The notes under the pieces are model-generated. The model did not search any database. It had not been told where the DNA came from and saw only the letters and a program-made list of their open reading frames with translations. Shown here one piece after another: positions 8,673 to 17,179 of a DNA stretch of 64,000 nucleotides; positions within the stretch are counted from its first letter, which is position 1; each line of letters opens with the position of its first letter. Position numbers and translations under genes: made by a program. Location: positions 1-64,000 of the forward strand of contig CATQIJ010000001.1 of NCBI GenBank assembly GCA_958296345.1. The letters run 5' to 3'. This DNA comes from an uncultured Rhizobiaceae bacterium. GTDB taxonomy: Bacteria; Pseudomonadota; Alphaproteobacteria; Rhizobiales; Rhizobiaceae.

Positions 8673-9067
8673 GCCATCTATAGTCAGCTTATCTTATACA
8701 AAGTTAGCCAATCATAGATAAAAATCGTTTTATTAAATTTTCTTTTGCTATTTTCTTGCTGTTATTAGCATGATCTTGAGCGGGATTTCCGCTATTTTAT
8801 CTTTAGAATTTTTTCAAGCTGCGATGGGCGCCACACCTTCAAAGTCGCCACAAAATACATAAACCACTGTTTTAAAATAACTTTTCCTATAAATTGTATT
8901 GCAAAACGTTATTCATTAAAATTTTAGGCAAATTACTTTCAATTTTTAAAAAAACTTGATGCAAAACCAATTTAAATTCAATTTAATCTCTCATCAAAGT
9001 CTACTGGTTTTATTTTTTTGATCTCAATACCTCTCTGTCATTGTTTCGACAGACGGGGAAATAAACA
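8673..9067. other. AT-rich intergenic region
   Basis: About 395 bases without a credible gene on either strand. It is very rich in A and T runs and must carry the promoter of the BTLCP gene, but no clear -35/-10 pair or repeat is visible. The leader just before 9068 has GACGGGGAAA as a ribosome site. Confidence 0.5.
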
Positions 9068-9652
9068 ATGAAAAATAAATTCAAAAATGCTTTGTTGATG
9101 ACGGTAGCAATTACCGCACTTTCAGCAACAACAGTACAAGCGGCAAATACTTCTCATATGAAGCTGGCAGGATTAACATCCCAGCCTATTGGCCATTATA
9201 ATTACTGCAAGCAATATCCATCGGATTGCAAAATCAGTGCTCGCCAAACTAATGCGCCTGAACTTACTCGCAAGCGCTGGAACGATATGGTTGAAGTAAA
9301 CAGTTACTCAAACACAACCATAGCTCCTGTCACAGACATGGAAGGCTTTGGTATAGAAGAGCATTGGATTTATCCAACAAGCATAGGTGATTGCGAAGAT
9401 TACGTTTTGATGAAACGTCACATGCTAATGCAACGTGGTTGGCCTGCCTCTGCTCTCCTTATAACTGTAGTTTTATTACCCAATGGTGATGGTCATGCTG
9501 TTCTAACAGTCAGAACTGACCGCGCAGATTATGTTCTTGATAATCTCAATGGCAAAATAAAGCAGTGGAACGAGACCGAATACACATATCTCAAGCGACA
9601 GTCAGCAAAATACTCTGGTCATTGGACCAAGATTGTAGACCGCAAGGGATAA
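9068..9652 (+). CDS. Transglutaminase-like cysteine peptidase (BTLCP)
   Basis: Periplasmic transglutaminase-like cysteine peptidase of the BTLCP/DUF920 family (PF06035). A signal peptide ends near ALSATTVQAANT. The catalytic triad is readable as Cys in IGDCEDYVLMKR, His in NGDGHAVLTV and Asp in DYVLDNLNG. In gamma- and betaproteobacteria the homologue LapG cuts a surface adhesin under c-di-GMP control; whether the rhizobial family does so is not established. A neighbouring PilZ gene is consistent with that theme. Confidence 0.88.
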   Translation: MKNKFKNALLMTVAITALSATTVQAANTSHMKLAGLTSQPIGHYNYCKQYPSDCKISARQTNAPELTRKRWNDMVEVNSYSNTTIAPVTDMEGFGIEEHWIYPTSIGDCEDYVLMKRHMLMQRGWPASALLITVVLLPNGDGHAVLTVRTDRADYVLDNLNGKIKQWNETEYTYLKRQSAKYSGHWTKIVDRKG

Positions 9653-9690
9653 ACATACAGAAAACGACTTTGGGTTGGTAATTTGGTTTT

Positions 9691-9736
9691 TGATCTGGTC
9701 GATCCCCACCTACCCCGCCCCCACCAGACCAGATCA
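9691..9736. repeat. Inverted repeat with C-rich loop
   Basis: Ten-base arms TGATCTGGTC and GACCAGATCA enclose a 26-base loop made largely of C. It lies between the BTLCP stop and the terminator hairpin, so the transcript would end in two tandem hairpins. Confidence 0.6.
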
Positions 9737-9740
9737 ATTA

Positions 9741-9776
9741 GGCCGGTTTGTATCCAATACAAACCGGCCATTTTTT
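9741..9776 (+). terminator. Rho-independent terminator
   Basis: A 13-bp perfect stem (GGCCGGTTTGTAT with its complement) and short CCA loop, followed by A and six T. It closes the BTLCP transcript. Confidence 0.93.
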
Positions 9777-9793
9777 AATCTTTGGGCAATTGT

Positions 9794-10318
9794 CTAAACT
9801 TCTTTTAAACCTGCAGCAAATCGTTTTGCATTTGCGCCATAGTGCTGAGCAGAGGCTTTTAAGCCTTGAATTGCGGCTTCATCTAGCTGTCTGATAACTT
9901 TTCCTGGCATTCCAACAACGAGAGAATTATCAGGAATTACCTTTCCTTCCGGAATAAGAGCGCCTGCTCCAATTAAGCAGTTTTCACCAATAACAGCGCC
10001 ATTTAAAACAGTAGCGCCCATGCCTACTAAAGAGTTATTTCCAATTATACAGCCGTGTAGCATGGCTTTATGCCCAATCGTGCAACCTTCACCAATAGCC
10101 AATGGACATCCAGGGTCTGTATGCATGACGCAATTTTCTTGAATATTAGTGTCATTGCCGATTGTTATTGGTTCATTATCGCCGCGAAGAACGCTTCCAA
10201 ACCATATACTAACGCCACTACCTACACTTATTTGACCTATTAATACCGCAGTTGGTGCTATCCAGTTAAATCCATCAGCTAATTGCGGCTTTATTCCATC
10301 AAGTTCATAAAGTGGCAT
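9794..10318 (-). CDS. Gamma carbonic anhydrase family protein
   Basis: Left-handed beta-helix hexapeptide protein of the gamma-carbonic anhydrase/PaaY family. Zinc ligands are visible as His in ENCVMHTDPG and the pair in TIGHKAMLHGC. Repeats such as IGENCLIGAGALI run through residues 25-140 before a C-terminal helix. The start at MPLYEL is preceded by AGGAA; longer upstream frames only shadow the next gene. A small membrane-protein gene lies 15 bases upstream on the same strand. Confidence 0.92.
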   Translation of the reverse strand: MPLYELDGIKPQLADGFNWIAPTAVLIGQISVGSGVSIWFGSVLRGDNEPITIGNDTNIQENCVMHTDPGCPLAIGEGCTIGHKAMLHGCIIGNNSLVGMGATVLNGAVIGENCLIGAGALIPEGKVIPDNSLVVGMPGKVIRQLDEAAIQGLKASAQHYGANAKRFAAGLKEV

Positions 10319-10332
10319 AAAAAAATTCCTAA

Positions 10333-10641
10333 TTATAAAAGTCCTAACCCTACTAGAACTTGGATGGCAATAATACCAATGTAGAAACTCCAAATGGTAG
10401 CAACAAGAAGGCATATTCCAAATAGAGAAAAACCAATTTTTTGCTCGCCCCATAAAAACAAGCCGTTTTTGGCAATAACATAAGGACCAACAAACATGCA
10501 AAGCAAGAATCCTTTGGCTGCGCCAAAGGGAGTTTCCATCGATAATTCAATAGAACCCTCAGAACTTTGGTAAATCGCAGAAGCTGTTGCGATTAAACCT
10601 GCTGTTACAAAACCGAACACAATTACAAAAGCGGCTAACAT
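10333..10641 (-). CDS. Hypothetical small membrane protein
   Basis: A 102-residue protein with three predicted membrane helices (residues 2-22, about 45-60 and 70-100). I do not recognise it firmly; it may belong to a rhizobial domain of unknown function found next to gamma-carbonic anhydrase genes. Its tight spacing to the carbonic anhydrase gene suggests one transcript. Confidence 0.7.
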   Translation of the reverse strand: MLAAFVIVFGFVTAGLIATASAIYQSSEGSIELSMETPFGAAKGFLLCMFVGPYVIAKNGLFLWGEQKIGFSLFGICLLVATIWSFYIGIIAIQVLVGLGLL

Positions 10642-10779
10642 TTAACTCATTACCTATAAATTTACTTAGTATTTACCATGTTAACAGAGTGTAGAGTCAA
10701 TCGATTTGGCCTGCACACTCAATTCCTGTTAACGAAGCAATAACCATGCCAAGTCATAGAACTTTAAATATAAAACCTC

Positions 10780-11637
10780 TTGGATCTATCGCTGATGTAT
10801 AGTGCTACCCAAAACAGTAACTATTCTGACCCACTTTTAGTAGCGGGACGTTCAGGCAATGCATCGTTTCAGCGTCAGATGCCAGGACATATAGAACACC
10901 TTGCTAAAACTCGTATGGAGAACGAGAAAAAGCCTGAAAAAATTTCACCTAAAATATTGAAAAAACTATTTATTATAGCTCTGACATTTTTAATTGCAGC
11001 TATGGGAATGTTTGCGACTGTTCATTTTTTTGGTGACAGCCTCTCAAGAGCTGGACACTCATCATCGACCCATAACTTAGAAATTATAGTTGGAAATGAG
11101 TACTTAACTGTACCTGCTAATAAAGTGAGGTTTTACTCTCAGCGTAACTCAGGTGCTTACAAAAAGCTGGACCTATATCTGCATTGGCCATCTTTATCAG
11201 GGTTTACAGATAACCTGAGTGCTGATTTTAATGATTCAAAAGATAATACAAAGTTAGTTTTTGTATCAATTGAGCCCCGTAATATGTCATTTGATATGTC
11301 AGGACGGGTAGCACCTATTTATGCTCAATTCTTTGAAGGAAAACCTATACCAAGTCATTCAGGGCTTGTGAAACAAGAGTTAAGCGAAAAAGGTGGCTTT
11401 ATTGATGAAGACTTATATTACGCCGCTTCCAGCCCTTATCCATTTGCAACGAGATGTGTTAGGGAGGTTGCTTCAACAACTCCCTTTTGCATTCGGGATA
11501 TTCATGTTGGAAAAAATCTGATGCTAACTTACCGCTTCCATCAGAAACATTTGCCAGCTTGGATTGAACTTGAACAATCAATCAGGGCTTTAACAAAAGC
11601 CATGATTGTAAGCCCATCACTGACCTTAAGTAATTAA
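10780..11637 (+). CDS. Hypothetical single-pass membrane protein
   Basis: Unrecognised protein of about 280 residues: a polar N-terminal 60 residues, one membrane helix (about 64-86, LFIIALTFLIAAMGMFATV) and a large, probably periplasmic C-terminal part with two Cys in RCVREVASTTPFCIRDI that could form a disulphide. The start is uncertain: TTG at 10780, or ATG at 10795. An 18-codon frame from ATG 10746 (MPSHRTLNIKPLGSIADV) ends at TAG inside this gene one frame away and reads like a true N-terminus, so a frameshift is possible. Confidence 0.7.
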   Translation: MDLSLMYSATQNSNYSDPLLVAGRSGNASFQRQMPGHIEHLAKTRMENEKKPEKISPKILKKLFIIALTFLIAAMGMFATVHFFGDSLSRAGHSSSTHNLEIIVGNEYLTVPANKVRFYSQRNSGAYKKLDLYLHWPSLSGFTDNLSADFNDSKDNTKLVFVSIEPRNMSFDMSGRVAPIYAQFFEGKPIPSHSGLVKQELSEKGGFIDEDLYYAASSPYPFATRCVREVASTTPFCIRDIHVGKNLMLTYRFHQKHLPAWIELEQSIRALTKAMIVSPSLTLSN

Positions 11638-11647
11638 TCTAAATTGA

Positions 11648-11863
11648 TTAAACCGTATCTAGATCAATGTCTAAAATTGCCATTGAGAAGCTAAATGAGC
11701 GTTCGCCCTCATCTTCATCAAGATAGATAACACCCAAAAATTCATCGCCTTTATAGACTTCACATGAGTCTGTCTTCTTGGGGCGTGGTTTCACAGCCAG
11801 TTGGTCATTTGCGAAAACAGATTTAAAATAAGAGTCGAGTTTTTTGATTTCTTCAGGTGTCAC
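11648..11863 (-). CDS. DUF3126 family protein
   Basis: A 71-residue protein matching DUF3126 (PF11324), a small alphaproteobacterial family of unknown function. The recognisable core runs from TPEEIKKLDSYFK through KGDEFLGVIYLDEDEGERS. I chose the GTG start before TPEEIK because GGAG precedes it at suitable distance and the family length is about 70; the longer frame adds an atypical Cys-rich leader. It lies upstream of neither partner closely; cysE follows upstream on the same strand. Confidence 0.85.
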   Translation of the reverse strand: MTPEEIKKLDSYFKSVFANDQLAVKPRPKKTDSCEVYKGDEFLGVIYLDEDEGERSFSFSMAILDIDLDTV

Positions 11864-11950
11864 GAGACATTCTCCAGCGTGTGATTTGTTGCAATGCTTT
11901 TTGCACAGCAAAGCAAGCACTGTAAAGGCATTAGCTTATAAGATTATAAC

Positions 11951-12772
11951 TTAACTTTTATCTTCAGCTAAAATTTGGTTCATTGTGCGTGATGGTTCAG
12001 AACAACCTGCAACGCCAACAACTTTTCCAGGGATACCCGCAACTGTTACTTTTTCGGGTACGGGCTTAATCACTAATGAACCAGCCGCAATTCTTGAACA
12101 ATTGCCTATTTTAATATTACCAAGAACTTTAGCCCCTGCTCCGAGGAGAACACCGTTTCCAATCTTTGGATGACGATCTTCCATCTCTTTACCCGTACCA
12201 CCTAGTGTGACGTTATGAAGTATAGAAACATCATCGCCAACAACAGCAGTTTCACCGACTACCAATCCAGTTGCATGGTCAAGGAAAATTCCGCGTCCAA
12301 ATTGAGCTGCAGGATTAATATCTGTTTGGAATACTTGCGAGGAACGCGATTGCAAATAAAGCGCTACATCCTTATTACCAGCATGTAAATTCCAATGAGC
12401 TAAACGGTGCGTCTGAATGGCATGAAAGCCTTTGAAATAAAGGATAGGGTCAATAAAACGAGCGCAGGCTGGGTCGCGGTCATAAACGGCCGCAATATCA
12501 ATACGCAAGATTTCTGACCATTCAGGCCAGTCTTCTCTCATTTGTTGAAAGCTTTGACGTACAAGGTCAGCAGAAAAATCTCGGTTATGAAGTCGCTCAC
12601 CAATTCTGTATGTAACAGCATCTTCCAAAGACGCCTGATTTAAAATGGTGTTGTAAATGAACGAAGACATCATCGGTTCTTTAGCGACGACAGCTTCAGC
12701 TTCTTTGCGGATTGCCGCCCAAACAGGGTCAACTTTAAGCGCTTCAGTGTTCTTGAGATTTACAGATGTCAT
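11951..12772 (-). CDS. cysE: Serine O-acetyltransferase
   Basis: Acetylates L-serine with acetyl-CoA, the first committed step of cysteine synthesis. The 273-residue protein has the alpha-helical N-terminal domain (AYRIGERLHNRDF-like region), the active-site HRLAHWNLH with catalytic His, and the hexapeptide beta-helix (FLDHATGLVVGETAVVGDDV, LLGAGAKVLGNI). The end of the protein ends in NQILAEDKS rather than a clear C-terminal Ile, so tight binding to CysK is uncertain. Confidence 0.95.
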   Translation of the reverse strand: MTSVNLKNTEALKVDPVWAAIRKEAEAVVAKEPMMSSFIYNTILNQASLEDAVTYRIGERLHNRDFSADLVRQSFQQMREDWPEWSEILRIDIAAVYDRDPACARFIDPILYFKGFHAIQTHRLAHWNLHAGNKDVALYLQSRSSQVFQTDINPAAQFGRGIFLDHATGLVVGETAVVGDDVSILHNVTLGGTGKEMEDRHPKIGNGVLLGAGAKVLGNIKIGNCSRIAAGSLVIKPVPEKVTVAGIPGKVVGVAGCSEPSRTMNQILAEDKS

Positions 12773-12860
12773 AATCTTTGTCCTTTAAACCAGACTTTTA
12801 AATATAAGCTATGATTACCATAGAACAAGGCAATATTTAGTGAACAATTGTAAACCACGG

Positions 12861-13618
12861 CTATTCCGTAAGGAAATCAAGGACCAGCTGCTTATAAACC
12901 TTATCACCCACCGCATTCATATGGTTTCGTTTTGGAATGGACTCAAAATGGCCATTAGGTATGATTGAAGCAAGTTTTCGCCATCAACTGCAACGATATC
13001 TTCTGTACCTACTATTACCATTGTTTCTGGCACTAACGTTTCAAACAAGCTTTTATCAATATACGACCTTCCACCCATTATACACGCGGCAAGAGCCTTT
13101 AAGTCGCTTCCAGTTACTTCTGCAAATGTTCTAAACTCTATGCCGATTTTTGTTTTTACGTCTGCAAGACTATCAGCTGCCAACCCATCATAAATTTGAG
13201 AAGAATCAAATGATCCTTCAATCATATTGTAGCCATTTCCTGCTAAAATGAGTTTATCAACGAGTTCTGGTGAGTGTGACGCAAGCGTTGAAGAAATACG
13301 GGCGCCTAAAGAATACCCCATAACATGTGCTTTATTGATGTTTAAATGCTTTAAAAGGCTAGCTGCATCTATAGCCATATTTTCCAATGAATAAGCTGCT
13401 TCCTCATAAAACTTCTGACTACTACCGTGTCCCCTATTATCGAGCGCTATTACCCGATAACCACTATCAACCAACAATTGCGCCCATCCTGGCCCAACCC
13501 AATTGGTCTTAGCATTTGAAGCGAAACCATGGATTAATAAAATAGGCTCGCCCTCACCTTCATCAAGGTATGCTATTCTGGCAGTATCAAGATTGGCAAT
13601 TTTCATGGGTTCACTCAA
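12861..13618 (-). pseudogene. Alpha/beta hydrolase with frameshift near C-terminus
   Basis: Alpha/beta-hydrolase fold enzyme. HGFASNAKTNW (oxyanion strand), DNRGHGSS, the nucleophile elbow MGYSLGAR and the acid-strand IVGTEDIVA are intact. The reading frame then closes at 12917, but one frame away the missing C-terminus is present: KLASIIPNGHFESIPKRNH including the catalytic His, ending at TAG 12861. Adding one A to the AAAA run at 12975-12978 restores a single 252-residue frame. Either a recent mutation or a sequence error. Substrate unknown. Confidence 0.85.
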
Positions 13619-13692
13619 TTATTTTCTTTGCATAAACGTTTCAATCTTTTAGAAGACTATTACATCTAAAAGCAATGCATAAGGATATCATC

Positions 13693-13938
13693 ATGGCTGA
13701 AACATCAGTTGCACACTTTCAGAACGACAAGGGTGTTGAAGCAATCGAGGTTGGCGTTAAAGAGTTTATGTGTTGCGGAGCCAATGCGCCTTTTGATCAC
13801 CCTCATGTATTTCTGGACATGGGCAGTGACAGTGAAATTATCTGCCCGTACTGTTCTACCGTTTATAGATATGCAAGCGATCTTAAAGGTCACGATACGC
13901 GCCCTGAAGGCTGTACCTTTAACGACCAAGCTGCATAA
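13693..13938 (+). CDS. CHCC zinc-finger domain protein
   Basis: An 81-residue protein of the zf-CHCC family (PF10276), related to the NDUFS6 accessory subunit of complex I. Zinc ligands are visible as Cys in MCCGANAPFDHP with its His, and the CPYC pair in IICPYCSTVYRY. I chose the ATG at 13693 (MAETSVAHFQ) because AAGGA sits seven bases upstream. The FAD monooxygenase gene starts 15 bases later. Confidence 0.88.
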   Translation: MAETSVAHFQNDKGVEAIEVGVKEFMCCGANAPFDHPHVFLDMGSDSEIICPYCSTVYRYASDLKGHDTRPEGCTFNDQAA

Positions 13939-13952
13939 GCCAAATATCGATA

Positions 13953-15124
13953 ATGACCCGTCGCAAGATACTCATAAGTGGTGGCGGAATTGCTGGTTTA
14001 ACCGCAGCACTATGTTTAGCCAAAGCAGGCAATCGGGTTAAGGTTTTTGAACGCGCCGAAGTGCTTGAGCCCCTGGGTGCTGGCATACAAATTTCTCCAA
14101 ATGCATTTCATGTCTTGAACTCACTTGGTTTAGGTCGTGAACTATTGTCCATTGGCGATGTACCCGATGCCATATTAATGATGAATGCTCTTAAGGGTTC
14201 AGAGCTTGCTACCATTCCTCTCGGGCTTTATATTCAAAATAAATATGATGCTCCATATATCGTTATCCATAGAGCTGATCTTCAAAATATTCTTTTAAAA
14301 GCCTGCCAAGATAATCCAGACATTACAATTACTTTTGGAGCTGAAATTGCCGATGCTGCCATTCACCAAAATGGCGTGACTGCGTTAGTCAAAACAGATG
14401 AGAGAATGAAGGAGATTGTTGGGGAATTACTAGTTGGGGCTGACGGTATTCACTCTAGTGTTCGCAACAACATCCTTAAATTAGAACCCGCCATTTATAG
14501 CGGTAAAACTGCTTGGAGAACGCTTATTCCTTCGCAACAAGTGAAAAACGATAAAGCTCTTAGTAACACGGTAGTCTGGTTAGGCCCAAAGGCACATGCC
14601 GTTACTTATCCTGTTCGTGGGGCAAGTTATTTGAATGTAATCGCGGTCACACAAGAAGCCAGGAAACTTAAATTCAATGAAAAGTCAAAAGCTGATCTTG
14701 TCAAAAAATTTGCGCATTGGAATAGTGATTTTACCGACTTGCTAAAAAATAATGTTGAATGGTCTGGATGGCCACTTTATGAAACAAGATCCATTAAAAC
14801 CATGGCTTTTAAAACCATGGCGCTTATTGGGGATGCGGCACATGCAATGCTTCCCTTTGCTGCACAAGGGCCGCTCAAGCTATTGAAGACGCGCATGTGT
14901 TAACTGAATGTCTTTCAAACAATGATGATGTTGAAACAGCCTTACAACAGTTTGAAAAACAAAGATTGCCGCGTGTTAAGCGTATTGCAAAGACAGCAAG
15001 GTCTAATGGTAATATTTACCACTTATCTGGCCCTTCAGCAGTGGTAAGGAATATTGGGTTACTCAATGTTTCTGGTCAGTATATCTTACATAATCAGGAT
15101 TGGATTTACCGCTGGAAGCCTTAA
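13953..15124 (+). pseudogene. FAD-dependent monooxygenase with frameshift
   Basis: Class A flavoprotein monooxygenase related to salicylate hydroxylase/UbiH. The N-terminus has the FAD-binding ISGGGIAGLTAALCLAKAG, then GADGIHSSVR, and the second FAD motif ALIGDAAHAMLPFAAQG. Immediately after it the frame is lost; the remaining AAQAIEDAHVLTE and the C-terminal helix continue in the next frame to 15124. One additional G in the GGG at 14868-14870 would rejoin them to one protein of about 390 residues. Substrate unknown. Confidence 0.87.
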
Positions 15125-15807
15125 TTATATAGCCAGTGATGTAGAAGCAAACTATAGGTTGTTGGTGTCCAAACTCCGGTTGAAACACCTGCCTTGTTCA
15201 ATGCTTTTGATACCCAGACATTGCAGGGATTAAAAATGTTAAACCTCCCCTTGGCTTCATAAAAAAGATCACCGTACCCAAACGTTGTGCTTTTTAATAA
15301 TATTGGCTTTTCGTTTTCAATGTGAAAACTATTGAGTATAAAATCAACTAACTTTTCAAACCCGTCCTGCGTCATTTCTATTGGTACGACCCCTTCAGAT
15401 TTACCGATATCGCCTCCTGGCGCGATGTATATTACAGACGCATCTCCTGTAGCTGCTTTCCAAACAGTGTCTAACTTCATGTCTGAATAATTAGCTGTAC
15501 TTGTATAAAACTCACGCGATCCCCAACCGACAACCAAGTATTCAAGGTTGGAATTATCTAGTGGAAAACCAGCTTCTCTTAGAAAAGAGAATTGTTGCAA
15601 ATTAAGAGCACTCACAGGAATTGCAATATCGACGTGTAATGCATTTGCAGTAAGAAAGACTGGTTTCTCGACTAAAGACAAACTAACTGATGATTGCTTT
15701 AAACCCGAAGGAATTACCCCACCAATCAGTGCTGAAAATAGATATAGCAAAACAATAAAAAAAGGGGCTGCGATTAACAGCCCCATTCTCTTAATTAGTT
15801 TACGCAT
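15121..15807 (-). CDS. TIGR02117/DUF2459 family protein
   Basis: A 228-residue protein of the DUF2459 family (TIGR02117). It has one N-terminal membrane anchor (LLIAAPFFIVLLYLFSALIG) and a periplasmic domain with conserved parts NALHVDIAIPV, VGWGSREFY, and NPCNVWVSKALNKAG. Function unknown. Its stop codon overlaps that of the convergent monooxygenase gene. Confidence 0.85.
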   Translation of the reverse strand: MRKLIKRMGLLIAAPFFIVLLYLFSALIGGVIPSGLKQSSVSLSLVEKPVFLTANALHVDIAIPVSALNLQQFSFLREAGFPLDNSNLEYLVVGWGSREFYTSTANYSDMKLDTVWKAATGDASVIYIAPGGDIGKSEGVVPIEMTQDGFEKLVDFILNSFHIENEKPILLKSTTFGYGDLFYEAKGRFNIFNPCNVWVSKALNKAGVSTGVWTPTTYSLLLHHWLYN

Positions 15808-15870
15808 CGCAATATCGATTTTTACGCGTTTTCTTATCGTGAAATCGGTTTCGATATCACAGAAAATGCT

Positions 15871-17139
15871 CTAGTGCAGAATTTGGCTCAAGAAGAGTTT
15901 TGTGCGCTCATGTTGAGGGTTATCAAAGAATGCTTCTGGCTCGTTTTGTTCAACGATTTGGCCTTCATCCATGAAGATAACGCGGTTTGCAACCTGACGT
16001 GCGAAGCCCATTTCATGCGTTACACAAATCATCGTCATGCCATCTTCAGCAAGGCTAACCATTGTCTCTAACACTTCCTTGATCATTTCAGGATCAAGCG
16101 CTGATGTCGGCTCATCAAACAACATGATGCGGGGGTTCATACACAGTGAGCGAGCAATAGCCACACGCTGCTGCTGACCGCCAGATAACTGACCAGGGTA
16201 CTTCAATGCCTGCTCGGGAATTTTCACTTTCTCAAGGAAGTGCATTGCAATTTCTTCTGCTTCTTTCTTTGGGGTCTTACGGACCCATATCGGAGCAAGC
16301 GTACAGTTTTCCAGAATTGTAAGATGTGGGAAGAGATTAAAGTGCTGGAACACCATTCCTACTTCGCGGCGAACTTCATCAATCTTTTTAAGATCATTTG
16401 TAAGCTCGTTACCATCGACAACGATGTGGCCCTTCTGGTGTTCTTCCAGACGATTGATACAGCGGATCATCGTTGACTTACCTGAACCAGATGGCCCAGC
16501 CACAACGATGCGCTCACCGCGCATAACCTTGATGTTGATGTCTTTCAGCACATGAAAATCACCATACCATTTGTTCATATTAGTGATTTCAATCGCTACG
16601 TCTGTTTCAGAAACAGCAAGTTTCTTAGCTCCATTGCCTGCTGACTTTGCTTTTGCAGGCTTTGCACTTGCAGCAACTGCTGCTGCAGCCATAACAGGTG
16701 CGGCAGCTTTTGCAGCAGAAGTTTTCTTGGTAGCAGGCTTTTTTACAGCCTTAGATTTCACAGGAGCTGCTTTTGCTGTTGCTGACTTTGGCGGTGCTTT
16801 GCGTGTTGAAGCACTCGCTGTTTTAGCTTTAGCACCAGCTTTACTTGCAGCACTTGTTTTAGCCGTCGCTGCTTTTTTAGCGGCAGGTTTTGCTGCAGCT
16901 TTAGTAGCACCAGCTTTGTTAGGTGATGACTTCGCCATCATCCTGCACTGTGGTATCCATTCATCGCGCTCAATGCGGCCTTTGAATTTCAGATGGTCAT
17001 CCACCCATTCAACTTCAGCTTTTTTCCAGCGTGCCACTTGGTCATATGAGTAAACACCCAGACCATTCAATACGCCTTCAAGTTTTGGACTAACCCCTTT
17101 GATCTTTTTTAGATCATCTGGAGTTTTCGGTTTTGCCAT
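15871..17139 (-). CDS. aapP: General L-amino acid ABC transporter ATPase with N-terminal HHH fusion
   Basis: The C-terminal 245 residues are a textbook AapP ATPase: Walker [10 protein letters not shown] (about 215-223), Q-loop [11 protein letters not shown], signature LSGGQQQR, Walker [13 protein letters not shown] and His switch VTHEMGF. Unusually, residues 7-68 form a helix-hairpin-helix module ([20 protein letters not shown]) like the tails of alphaproteobacterial NuoE and ribosomal L21, joined by an Ala/Lys/Pro linker (about 69-172). The frame is continuous and no internal start has a good ribosome site. Last gene of aapJQMP, 40 bases after aapM. Confidence 0.93.
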   Translation of the reverse strand: MAKPKTPDDLKKIKGVSPKLEGVLNGLGVYSYDQVARWKKAEVEWVDDHLKFKGRIERDEWIPQCRMMAKSSPNKAGATKAAAKPAAKKAATAKTSAASKAGAKAKTASASTRKAPPKSATAKAAPVKSKAVKKPATKKTSAAKAAAPVMAAAAVAASAKPAKAKSAGNGAKKLAVSETDVAIEITNMNKWYGDFHVLKDINIKVMRGERIVVAGPSGSGKSTMIRCINRLEEHQKGHIVVDGNELTNDLKKIDEVRREVGMVFQHFNLFPHLTILENCTLAPIWVRKTPKKEAEEIAMHFLEKVKIPEQALKYPGQLSGGQQQRVAIARSLCMNPRIMLFDEPTSALDPEMIKEVLETMVSLAEDGMTMICVTHEMGFARQVANRVIFMDEGQIVEQNEPEAFFDNPQHERTKLFLSQILH

Positions 17140-17179
17140 TTTTTGCAGGTCTTGTTGCCTTAGCCATAATAATTACTAC

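Noticed and set aside
16571-17053. A 160-codon plus-strand Ala/Phe-rich frame opposite the aapP linker
   Set aside because: It is the mirror of the repetitive Ala/Lys linker and has no ribosome site.
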